Below, one piece after another: positions 1 through 5,474 of a stretch of 5,474 nucleotides of DNA. Within the stretch, counting starts at the first letter, position 1. Every line of letters begins with the position of its first letter. A program made the translations under genes and the position numbers. This stretch comes from Hyphomicrobiales bacterium (lineage in GTDB: Bacteria; Pseudomonadota; Alphaproteobacteria; Rhizobiales; Rhizobiaceae), in contig JAALLB010000133.1 of assembly GCA_011087745.1 (NCBI GenBank), positions 1-5,474 of the forward strand. Reading direction: 5' to 3'. The notes under the pieces were generated by a model that saw nothing but the letters and a program-made list of their open reading frames with translations, was not told where the DNA came from and did no database searches.

Positions 1-40
1 AAAAACCCTTAACCGCACTTTCTCATTCAACGTTCGGTAA

Positions 41-430
41 CTTGGCAATACCCCTAGATACTATACGGGTTATGTAAGAGGCGTTGCGGTTGGAGGTTAT
101 GATCCGGTTGCCTATTTCACTCAAGGCAAACCCGTTAAAGGAAGCACAGCCTTTTCAACCAAATGGGACGGTGTTACCTGGCGCTTTGCCAATACCCAAA
201 ATATGGAGAAGTTTTTGAGCGCTCCACAAAAATACGCTCCCCAATTTGGCGGATATTGCGCTTATGCGGTTGGCACTGGAACGATTGCAAAAGGTAATCC
301 AAACAACTGGAAAATTGTAAATGGAAAGCTTTATCTCAATATTACTCGCGACATCCAAAACACTTGGGAACGCAAGCAATCTTATTATATCAAACAGGGT
401 AATAAAAACTGGCCCCGCGTCCTCAAATAA
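41..430 (+). pseudogene. YHS-domain protein, 5' end missing or disrupted
   Basis: The frame encodes 129 residues resembling the YHS-domain proteins of alphaproteobacteria, which are usually exported and may bind metal or haem; their function is poorly known. Visible blocks are the GVAVGGYDPVAYF segment (residues 14-26), WRFAN (47-51), KYAPQFGGYCAYAV (64-77) and WKIVNGKLYLN (90-100), with a C-terminal NWPRVL like that of relatives. Homologues normally start with a signal peptide, but here an in-frame TAA at 38-40 closes the frame, and no ATG, GTG or TTG occurs in frame before ATG 203. That ATG lies inside the domain and would give a 75-residue fragment. The other two upstream frames do not read like a signal peptide either. 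The family call is good. Whether this is a true pseudogene, a frameshift error or a rearranged 5' end cannot be told from this window. Confidence 0.7.
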
Positions 431-448
431 GATCTGATCGAGTTAGCT

Positions 449-480
449 CTTTAATTAACTGCAAAAAACTACCATATAGT
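449..480 (+). promoter_or_regulatory. Candidate promoter upstream of the J-domain gene
   Basis: TATAGT at 475-480 is one base from the housekeeping -10 consensus and lies 29 bases before the ATG, but no good TTGACA partner stands at the right distance. The same stretch also fits a heat-shock (RpoH) pattern: CTTTAA at 449-454 (consensus CTTGAA), a 15-base spacer, then TACCATAT at 470-477 (consensus CCCCATNT). J-domain proteins are often RpoH targets, so this is plausible. The region is AT-rich, however, and chance matches are likely. Confidence 0.3.
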
Positions 481-481
481 G

Positions 482-502
482 CCTGAATAGTTTTATTTCA
501 GG
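482..502 (+). promoter_or_regulatory. Small hairpin overlapping the J-domain gene RBS
   Basis: CCTGAA (482-487) and TTCAGG (497-502) are perfect 6-base inverted repeats around a 9-base AT-rich loop. The 3' arm includes most of CAGGG (499-503), the only purine-rich ribosome-binding candidate before ATG 510. In mRNA the stem could partly hide that site. The stem is short and there is no U-tract, so it is not a terminator. A regulatory role is inference only. Confidence 0.3.
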
Positions 503-509
503 GTTCAAC

Positions 510-1442
510 ATGCCAAATCCATATTCCATTCTGGGAGTACAAAAATCTGCTGACGACAAGGCAATAAAATCTGCCTTTCGCAAGCTTGCAATGAAATATC
601 ACCCGGATCAAAATGCTGACAACAAGAATGCCCAAGCTAAATTTGCCGAGATAAATCAGGCATATGAGATTATTGGCGATAAGGAAAAGCGTGCTCAATA
701 CGATTGTGGTGAAATTGACGACGAAGGAAAGCCAAAGTTTGCCGGTTTTCAGGGTGGCGGACACCCTGGTGGCAACCCATTTGGTGGAGGACCACAAGGT
801 GGTAGCCATTTTGGCCGCGGTGCTGAAGACATTCTAAGTGAGATATTCGGTTCTGCCTTTGGTGGCCAGGCACAAGCTCAACGGCGTGGCGGCAATCCTT
901 TTTCCGGCATGGGTGGGCAACCCCATCAACAAAGACAGGCATCTCCGTCACTAGATTTGGAAATGAAAGCCGGCGTCACCATTGAAGATTCCATGCGCGG
1001 AAAAACCACTGTACGCATGCCAGATGGCAAACAAATGTCAGTTTCTATTCCACCAGAAGCTGAAAATGGGCAGGTTATCCGCCTCAAGGGCCAAGGAAAG
1101 AGTGCTCCTGGGCGTCAATCCGGTGCAGCATTGGTCACACTTGTTATGAAATCTCATGCAAAATTCAGGCGAGATGGAGTAGATTTAAGAAGTGATGTGG
1201 CCGTACCGCTGGAAACCGCTGTTTTGGGTGGAAAAGTAGCTGTGGAAACGATTGATGGCAAAATATCGCTCAATATACCCGCAGGTACTGATTCCGGTAA
1301 AATATTCAGGTTAAAGGGCAAAGGTTTGCCCAAGAAATCAGGTGGTTTTGGTGATTTGCTGGTTTCATCTTCAATTCAACTTCCGGATAAAGACTTGAAA
1401 CATTTGGTAACCTTCTTTGAGAATTTGAAGTCAGAACAATAA
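510..1442 (+). CDS. Class B (CbpA-like) DnaJ family co-chaperone
   Basis: This is a 310-residue cytoplasmic J-domain protein that should stimulate the ATPase of a DnaK-type Hsp70 and deliver unfolded clients. The J domain spans about residues 4-66, with the essential HPD at 31-33 after a basic helix II. A Gly/Phe-rich linker follows (about 79-135, with GGNPFGGGPQGG-type repeats). The client-binding C-terminal beta domains occupy about 147-210 and 218-295, the second containing GVDLRSDVAVPLETAVLGG. The CxxCxGxG zinc repeats of true DnaJ are absent, which makes it class B, and its length is normal for CbpA-like proteins. ATG 510 is supported by the canonical J-domain start (PNPYSILGV) and a weak AGGG 6 bases upstream. 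It is separated from fabI by about 130 bases and may have its own promoter. It is not the main dnaJ, and I give no symbol because cbpA orthology is unproven. Confidence 0.93.
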   Translation: MPNPYSILGVQKSADDKAIKSAFRKLAMKYHPDQNADNKNAQAKFAEINQAYEIIGDKEKRAQYDCGEIDDEGKPKFAGFQGGGHPGGNPFGGGPQGGSHFGRGAEDILSEIFGSAFGGQAQAQRRGGNPFSGMGGQPHQQRQASPSLDLEMKAGVTIEDSMRGKTTVRMPDGKQMSVSIPPEAENGQVIRLKGQGKSAPGRQSGAALVTLVMKSHAKFRRDGVDLRSDVAVPLETAVLGGKVAVETIDGKISLNIPAGTDSGKIFRLKGKGLPKKSGGFGDLLVSSSIQLPDKDLKHLVTFFENLKSEQ

Positions 1443-1489
1443 GAAAGCCTGCTTGCGGGGTTCGGTGTCTTATGGCATACCCCTTGTCA

Positions 1490-1573
1490 ATGAAAACTAC
1501 TGGGTCGATAGGGCTGGCCACGGAAATTTGTCTTTCTAACAGTAGTTTGTCACTGCATTTGGAGAAAATTTGA
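1490..1573 (+). CDS. Possible 27-codon leader ORF overlapping the fabI start
   Basis: ATG 1490 opens a 27-codon frame starting MKTTGSIGLATEI and ending LHLEKI. Its TGA (1571-1573) shares one base with the fabI ATG (1573-1575), the stop-start arrangement typical of translational coupling. The GGAG that serves fabI lies inside this ORF. Against it, no Shine-Dalgarno sequence precedes ATG 1490 and the peptide resembles nothing I know. An open frame of this length between two genes can arise by chance, so I regard it as unproven. Confidence 0.2.
   Translation: MKTTGSIGLATEICLSNSSLSLHLEKI
1561..1564 (+). promoter_or_regulatory. Ribosome binding site of fabI
   Basis: GGAG lies 8 bases before ATG 1573, a good spacing. 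A TTG sits directly before the ATG (1570-1572), in frame, and could extend the protein by one residue. The spacing and the stronger codon favour the ATG. Confidence 0.7.
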
Positions 1574-2391
1574 TGAGTGTTACCAGTGGGCTGATGGCTG
1601 GCAAACGCGGGCTTATAATGGGTGTTGCGAACAATAGTTCAATTGCTTGGGGCATTGCGAAAGCATGTGCCGATGCAGGTGCTGAACTTGCTTTGACTTA
1701 CCAAGGTGAAGCGTTGAAAAAACGCGTTGCTCCTTTGGCAGAAGATTTGGGAGCAATTATTGCTGGCGAATGTGATGTTTCTGATCCTGCATCGATCGAT
1801 GCCGTGTTTGAGAACATAGAAAAACAATGGGGCAAGATTGATTTTCTTGTTCATGCAATTGCCTTTTCCGACAAGGATGAACTTACAGGTCGTTATGTTG
1901 AAACGACAGCAGACAATTTTCGCAAAACAATGGATATTTCTGTTTATTCGTTTACTGCCGTTGCGCAGCGCGCTGAAAAATTGATGAAAGACGGTGGTTC
2001 CCTAGTAACTCTTACTTACTATGGCGCTGAAAAAGTGATGCCTCACTATAACGTCATGGGCGTTGCCAAGGCAGCTCTTGAAGCATCTGTTAAATATCTG
2101 GCAGTTGATCTGGGTGGCAAGGGCATTCGTGTAAATGCAATTTCTGCCGGTCCGATCAAAACACTTGCTGCAGCTGGTATTGGTGATTTTCGTTATATCC
2201 TAAAGTGGAATGAATATAACTCACCACTGAAGCGCACTGTAACGATTGATGAAGTGGGCGATTCTACCATGTACCTGCTTTCAGATCTTTCGCGCGGTGT
2301 AACAGGTGAAGTTCATCATGTGGATTCTGGTTACCATACAGTTGGTATGAAAGCTGTTGATGCGCCGGACATTTCAGTGGTGAAAGAATAA
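1573..2391 (+). CDS. fabI: Enoyl-[acyl-carrier-protein] reductase (NADH), FabI
   Basis: FabI carries out the last step of each type II fatty-acid elongation cycle, reducing trans-2-enoyl-ACP to acyl-ACP with NADH in the cytoplasm. The 272-residue protein is a short-chain dehydrogenase of normal family length. The dinucleotide-binding segment is at 17-27 (GVANNSSIAWG, the FabI version of the glycine-rich loop) and CDVSD at 67-71. The active-site block holds Y149, the catalytic Y159 and K166 (Tyr-x6-Lys, in YNVMGVAKAALE). SAGPIKTLAA (191-200) is the mobile substrate-binding segment. Ala97 occupies the place of E. coli Gly93, a position linked to triclosan sensitivity. Alanine there is, as far as I recall, common in alphaproteobacteria. 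The next gene starts 6 bases after the stop, so the two are probably cotranscribed. The closely similar FabI of Rhizobiales supports the taxonomic call. Confidence 0.97.
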   Translation: MSVTSGLMAGKRGLIMGVANNSSIAWGIAKACADAGAELALTYQGEALKKRVAPLAEDLGAIIAGECDVSDPASIDAVFENIEKQWGKIDFLVHAIAFSDKDELTGRYVETTADNFRKTMDISVYSFTAVAQRAEKLMKDGGSLVTLTYYGAEKVMPHYNVMGVAKAALEASVKYLAVDLGGKGIRVNAISAGPIKTLAAAGIGDFRYILKWNEYNSPLKRTVTIDEVGDSTMYLLSDLSRGVTGEVHHVDSGYHTVGMKAVDAPDISVVKE

Positions 2392-2397
2392 ACTCAC

Positions 2398-3000
2398 GTG
2401 TCTTCTTCCAGTTCTGGCGCAAAACTTTATTACATTCGTCACGGACAGACTGATTGGAACGCAGAATTGCGTTTTCAGGGCCAAAGAGATATTCCCCTCA
2501 ATGATTTCGGCCGTGCACAAGCCAAACGCAATGGCGAGAAGCTTTTCGAAAAAATCGGCAATGGTGAAGGCTGCACGTTCATCTCGAGCCCGCTTTCGCG
2601 GACCCGTGAAACCATGGAGATTATCCGCGGTGAAATGGGGCTTGATAAAAGCGACTATGCTTTAGATAAACGGCTGGTTGAGATCTCCTATGGCGACTTT
2701 GAAGGCAAGACCAAGCCCGAATTGAAAAAGCTCAATCGCGAGATGTTTTTGAACAGAAAACAAAATGCCTGGAATTTTCGCCCCAATAATGGTGAGAGCC
2801 AGGCAGATACTCTTGTGCGCGTTGCGCAGTGGTATGATGGGCTGGATGCGAACAAAACCTATGTCGTAACCGCCCACGGAGCTGTAGGGCGCGTGGTTCG
2901 GTTTTACCTTCTGGGCATAAGCGAACAGGAGGCTGCGACCTTCGTGTTTCCACAGGATAAAGTCTTTGAAATCACCAAAGGCAGTGAAATCCGTTTTTAG
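2398..3000 (+). CDS. Histidine phosphatase (phosphoglycerate mutase-like) family protein
   Basis: This 200-residue protein belongs to the histidine phosphatase superfamily, often annotated as phosphoglycerate mutase or GpmB-like. The phospho-accepting histidine is H15 in RHG (14-16). SSPLSRTRET (63-72) supplies phosphate-pocket arginines, E95 in LVEISYGDFEG is the likely proton donor, and H160 in VTAHGAVGR is the second catalytic histidine. All key residues are present, so it should be an active phosphatase or mutase. The substrate cannot be read from sequence, and its size is closer to broad-specificity phosphatases than to GpmA. GTG 2398 is the only possible start: the frame is closed by the fabI stop two codons upstream, and no other start codon occurs before RHG. 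The Shine-Dalgarno sequence is poor (GAAAG, about 11 bases upstream), so translation probably depends on coupling to fabI. Confidence 0.92.
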   Translation: MSSSSSGAKLYYIRHGQTDWNAELRFQGQRDIPLNDFGRAQAKRNGEKLFEKIGNGEGCTFISSPLSRTRETMEIIRGEMGLDKSDYALDKRLVEISYGDFEGKTKPELKKLNREMFLNRKQNAWNFRPNNGESQADTLVRVAQWYDGLDANKTYVVTAHGAVGRVVRFYLLGISEQEAATFVFPQDKVFEITKGSEIRF

Positions 3001-3059
3001 CGCTAATCCCGCGCTTTCCATTCAACAAACTTTCCTCTAGAAAAGCTTTGTAATTCATT

Positions 3060-3065
3060 GGGAAG
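3060..3065 (+). promoter_or_regulatory. Ribosome binding site of aroC
   Basis: GGGAAG lies 5 bases before ATG 3071. As at fabI, a TTG directly precedes the ATG (3068-3070). The ATG start gives the usual chorismate synthase N-terminus (MSLNSFGHLF), so it is preferred. Confidence 0.6.
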
Positions 3066-3070
3066 TTTTG

Positions 3071-4168
3071 ATGTCATTAAATTCGTTCGGACATTTATTT
3101 AAAGTTACAACCTGGGGCGAAAGCCACGGTGTTGCGATTGGCTGCGTGGTGGATGGGTGTCCTCCAGGTATCGAATTTACGATCGCAGAAATTCAGGCGT
3201 ACTTGGATAAGCGCAAGCCGGGTCAATCCAAATTCACGACGCAGCGCAATGAAGCCGATGCTGTTGAGATTTTATCCGGCGTCATGGCGCATGAAAAAAA
3301 ACCGGATGTGCTCATTTCCACCGGCACGCCAATATCAATGATGATCCGCAATACAGATCAGCGCTCGAAGGACTATGGCGACATTAAAGACCGCTACCGT
3401 CCTGGGCATGCGGATTATACCTACGATCTTAAATACGGCATTCGCGATTATCGTGGCGGTGGCCGTTCATCTGCCAGAGAAACAGCAACCCGTGTTGCTG
3501 CAGGCGGATTGGCGCGCAAGATTGTTCCTGGCATGCTGGTGCGTGGTGCCATGGTGCAAATGGGCACCATCAAAATTAACCGCGACAACTGGGACTGGGA
3601 CGCAGTTAATCAAAATGATTTCTTCTGCCCTGATGCAAGTGTGATTGACGAGTGGGCTGACTATCTTGATAAAATTCGCAAAGACGGTCTATCCGTTGGT
3701 GCTGTGATTGAGGTTGTTGCAGAAGGGGTTCCTGCAGGCATTGGTGCACCTGTTTATGCCAAACTTGATCAAGATATTGCTTCACACTTGATGTCCATTA
3801 ATGCGGTAAAAGGCGTTGAAATTGGCAATGGCTTTGAAGCGGCAGAAATTACCGGACTGGAAAACGCTGACGAGATGCGAATGAGCCATAATGGGGATGT
3901 ACAATTTCTCTCCAACAATGCTGGCGGTGTTTTGGGCGGCATAGCAACAGGGCAACCTGTTGTTGCCCGATTTGCGGTCAAACCCACATCCTCCATGCTC
4001 ACAAAAACCAAAAGCGTAACTGCCAAGGGTGAAGAAGTGGACGTCATGACCAAAGGTCGCCATGACCCTTGTGTTGGCATAAGAGCGGTTCCTATTGGCG
4101 AAGCCATGGTAGCTTGCGCAATCGCAGATCATTACCTGCTTCATCGCGGACAAACTGGAAGAATTTAA
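3071..4168 (+). CDS. aroC: Chorismate synthase
   Basis: AroC converts 5-enolpyruvylshikimate-3-phosphate to chorismate, the last step of the shikimate pathway and the branch point to aromatic amino acids, folate and quinones. It needs reduced FMN, which is not consumed. The 365 residues match the normal bacterial length. The three family signatures are intact: GESHG at 16-20 (with H19), GGGRSSARETATRVAAGG at 129-146, and GRHDPCVGIRAVPIGEAM at 329-346. H113 in RPGHADYTY is the second invariant histidine. No NADPH:FMN reductase domain is fused, so it is the monofunctional type and relies on cellular flavin reductases. It lies 70 bases after the histidine phosphatase gene. A separate promoter there is not clear, since the TGTAAT at 3049-3054 lacks a -35 partner. 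The ribB-like gene starts 5 bases after its stop. Confidence 0.97.
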   Translation: MSLNSFGHLFKVTTWGESHGVAIGCVVDGCPPGIEFTIAEIQAYLDKRKPGQSKFTTQRNEADAVEILSGVMAHEKKPDVLISTGTPISMMIRNTDQRSKDYGDIKDRYRPGHADYTYDLKYGIRDYRGGGRSSARETATRVAAGGLARKIVPGMLVRGAMVQMGTIKINRDNWDWDAVNQNDFFCPDASVIDEWADYLDKIRKDGLSVGAVIEVVAEGVPAGIGAPVYAKLDQDIASHLMSINAVKGVEIGNGFEAAEITGLENADEMRMSHNGDVQFLSNNAGGVLGGIATGQPVVARFAVKPTSSMLTKTKSVTAKGEEVDVMTKGRHDPCVGIRAVPIGEAMVACAIADHYLLHRGQTGRI

Positions 4169-4173
4169 GTTAC

Positions 4174-5292
4174 ATGAGTTACAATCAACAAAAAATTGTA
4201 GATGCCATTCGTGCGTTTGAAAGTGGTGAAATCGTCGTTGTAATAGATGATGATGACCGTGAAAATGAAGGCGATCTAATTGTTGCTGCGGTTCATTGCA
4301 CCGCTGAGAAGATGGCTTTCATCATTCGCCACACCTCCGGCATTGTTTGCGCTCCGATGACCAACACCGAAGCAAAACGACTTAACCTAAATCCGATGGT
4401 CTCTGACAATGATGATCCCCATGCAACCGCGTTTACCGTATCGGTTGATTACAAGCATGGTACAACAACCGGCATATCCGCGGATGATAGAACCTCAACG
4501 GTTCGAGGACTGGCGAACCCTAACTCTGGCGCTCAAGATTTCTCACGGCCTGGCCACGTATTTCCTCTGGTTGCCAAGGAAGGCGGCGTGTTAATGCGCT
4601 CAGGTCATACGGAAGCTGCCGTTGATTTATGTAAACTGTCTGAACTGCCGGAAGTTGGTGTAATTTCTGAACTTGTAAACGATGATGGCACGGTAATGCG
4701 CGGGCCACAGGTCATTGCATTTGCGGAGGCCAACAATCTTCAGACGGTTTCTGTTTCTGATTTGATTTCCTATCGCCAAAGACAAGAAAGCCTGATCGAC
4801 CGTGTTGACAGTTTTGCCATTGATACGGCATCTGGCGAAGCGCATGCATTTACCTATAAAACCAAATGGGACACCATGCACCACTTGGCTGTTGTTTATG
4901 GCGATGTTCGTGACGGGCAAAATGTGCCAGTTCGATTGCAAATTGAATCTGTTCTGAATGATGCATTTGGCGCAAACAACCAACTGCGGGATATGATGGA
5001 GAAAATGTCTGATGCCGGTCGCGGTGTGATTGTCTATCTTCGCGAAGGTTCTGTTGGCGTTGCAACTGCTGGGCATGGTCGCTTAAAAGAAGCACTTGGT
5101 GCCAATGATCGCGATGATCATGCTACCGCTCAAAGCCGTGAGGATGAATGGTTGGAAATTGGTCTTGGTGCACAAATTTTGAAAGACCTTGGCATTCAAT
5201 CCATCCAGCTATACGCTTCTCGCGAAAGACATTATGTGGGCCTTGAAGGCTTTGGTATCGAGATTACGGAAACTTTGACCGAGGATAATTGA
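4174..5292 (+). CDS. ribB: 3,4-dihydroxy-2-butanone 4-phosphate synthase with degenerate GTP cyclohydrolase II-like domain (RibBX type)
   Basis: The N-terminal domain (about residues 6-200) is a complete RibB, making 3,4-dihydroxy-2-butanone 4-phosphate from ribulose 5-phosphate for riboflavin. Key residues are visible: the acidic loop DDDDRENEGDL (25-35), HTSG (53-56), RPGHVFPL (125-132), H145 in GHTEAAVDL and E166 in ISELVNDDGT. The C-terminal part (about 210-368) aligns with GTP cyclohydrolase II but lacks its zinc site. The first cysteine position is S259 (in IESVLNDAFG), and the segment holding the CxC pair is deleted before QL (270-271). The GRNIGL-type catalytic loop is altered (EGSVGVA), and the GTP-binding NNPKK region reads ASRER. 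Such hybrids are known in Proteobacteria as RibBX, so a separate ribA is expected elsewhere. ATG 4174 is chosen because a TTG-started extension from 4069 would overlap aroC by 100 bases with non-family residues. The ribosome site is weak (GGAAG, 12 bases upstream), suggesting coupling to aroC. Confidence 0.93.
   Translation: MSYNQQKIVDAIRAFESGEIVVVIDDDDRENEGDLIVAAVHCTAEKMAFIIRHTSGIVCAPMTNTEAKRLNLNPMVSDNDDPHATAFTVSVDYKHGTTTGISADDRTSTVRGLANPNSGAQDFSRPGHVFPLVAKEGGVLMRSGHTEAAVDLCKLSELPEVGVISELVNDDGTVMRGPQVIAFAEANNLQTVSVSDLISYRQRQESLIDRVDSFAIDTASGEAHAFTYKTKWDTMHHLAVVYGDVRDGQNVPVRLQIESVLNDAFGANNQLRDMMEKMSDAGRGVIVYLREGSVGVATAGHGRLKEALGANDRDDHATAQSREDEWLEIGLGAQILKDLGIQSIQLYASRERHYVGLEGFGIEITETLTEDN
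5281..5284 (+). promoter_or_regulatory. Ribosome binding site for the small ORF after the ribB-like gene
   Basis: GAGG sits inside the last codons of the ribB-like gene, 10 bases before TTG 5295. It is the main support for translating the short downstream ORF, which has no ATG. Confidence 0.45.
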
Positions 5293-5294
5293 TT

Positions 5295-5450
5295 TTGAAA
5301 AACCTATTAAAGTTTCTTATTTCCCTTTGCGTTGTTGGCGCATTTGGGTTGCAAGCATCGGCTCAATCGCAAAACATTCCTACTGGCAACAATCCGCTTA
5401 TCAACCAACTGGCACCACAATGGGTATACTCCGAGTCCTTGAAAATCTGA
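5295..5450 (+). CDS. Short secreted hypothetical protein (51 residues, TTG start)
   Basis: The ORF starts with TTG two bases after the ribB-like stop and reads MKNLLKFLISLCVVGAFG, then LQASAQ. This is a textbook Sec signal peptide: a lysine-containing n-region (K2, K6), a hydrophobic core at 7-19, and an ASA|Q cleavage site after residue 23. There is no lipobox, because the residue before the only cysteine (C12) is leucine. The predicted mature part is 28 residues, IPTGNNPLINQLAPQWVY being its centre. I do not recognise it. The frame stays open after TGA 5448-5450 to the window end (codons for LFGVDVSG), so a longer protein cut by a nonsense change or a sequencing error is possible. The strong signal peptide, the GAGG and the tight spacing favour a real gene start in the same transcript as the ribB-like gene. 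Confidence 0.55.
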   Translation: MKNLLKFLISLCVVGAFGLQASAQSQNIPTGNNPLINQLAPQWVYSESLKI

Positions 5451-5474
5451 TTATTTGGGGTTGACGTTTCAGGC

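Noticed and set aside
441..460. AGTTA/TAACT inverted repeat as a terminator of the YHS gene
   Set aside because: The 5-base AT-rich stem is followed by an A-run, not a T-run, on the + strand.
744..915. Gly/Phe-rich repetitive stretch as a DNA repeat element
   Set aside because: It is the coding sequence of the normal J-domain protein linker; the repetition reflects glycine codons.
1457..1483. Possible terminator after the J-domain gene (GGGGT at 1457-1461, ACCCC at 1479-1483)
   Set aside because: The stem is only 5 bases with a 17-base loop, and no T-run follows. An alternative GGTGT/ATACC pairing is equally weak.
1484..1512. TTGTCA (1484-1489) as a -35 box for fabI
   Set aside because: At 17 bases' spacing the -10 candidate is GATAGG, a poor match, so it does not support a promoter.
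3049..3054. TGTAAT as a -10 box for aroC
   Set aside because: There is no acceptable -35 hexamer 16-18 bases upstream, and the box is only 16 bases from the start codon.
3782..4153. Long antisense ORFs inside aroC (also 3769-4107, and 4627-5076 inside the ribB-like gene)
   Set aside because: They lie wholly opposite genes with intact family motifs, and I recognise no domain in their translations. They are shadows of the coding strand's codon bias.
4069..4173. N-terminal extension of the ribB-like protein from TTG 4069
   Set aside because: It overlaps the end of aroC by 100 bases and adds 35 residues unlike any RibB. ATG 4174 gives the normal family start.
5461..5466. TTGACG near the window end as a -35 box of a downstream promoter
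   Set aside because: The window ends before any -10 could be seen, so a single hexamer match is not evidence.

Overview
The window reads as chromosomal housekeeping DNA of an alphaproteobacterium, most likely a Hyphomicrobiales (Rhizobiales) member with moderate GC (judged by eye, not computed). Three things point there: the FabI protein, the RibB protein with a degenerate cyclohydrolase-like tail, and the co-directional order J-domain protein, fabI, histidine phosphatase, aroC, ribB, which I recall from this order but could not check. All credible genes are on the + strand. No RNA gene, CRISPR array, insertion sequence or defence system is visible.

Positions 1-430 hold the 3' part of a gene for a YHS-domain protein. 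Its frame is closed upstream by a stop at 38-40, and no usable start precedes the domain, so the 5' end looks broken or mis-sequenced. A 79-base gap (431-509) carries a candidate promoter, possibly of heat-shock type, and a small hairpin touching the ribosome binding site. The gene for a class B (CbpA-like) J-domain co-chaperone follows at 510-1442. The next gap (1443-1572) contains a possible 27-codon leader ORF whose stop overlaps the fabI start.

The metabolic run is tight: fabI (1573-2391), histidine phosphatase (2398-3000, in the same frame as fabI), aroC (3071-4168), ribB-like/ribBX (4174-5292) and a short ORF for a secreted peptide (5295-5450). FabI completes fatty-acid elongation cycles and AroC makes chorismate. 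The ribB product makes the four-carbon riboflavin precursor, which ultimately supplies the reduced FMN that AroC needs, so there is a plausible cofactor link between the last two enzymes.

I found no convincing undescribed system. The best candidates for a second look are the broken YHS gene, the degenerate second domain of the RibB protein, the tiny secreted ORF at the 3' end, and the fabI leader ORF.
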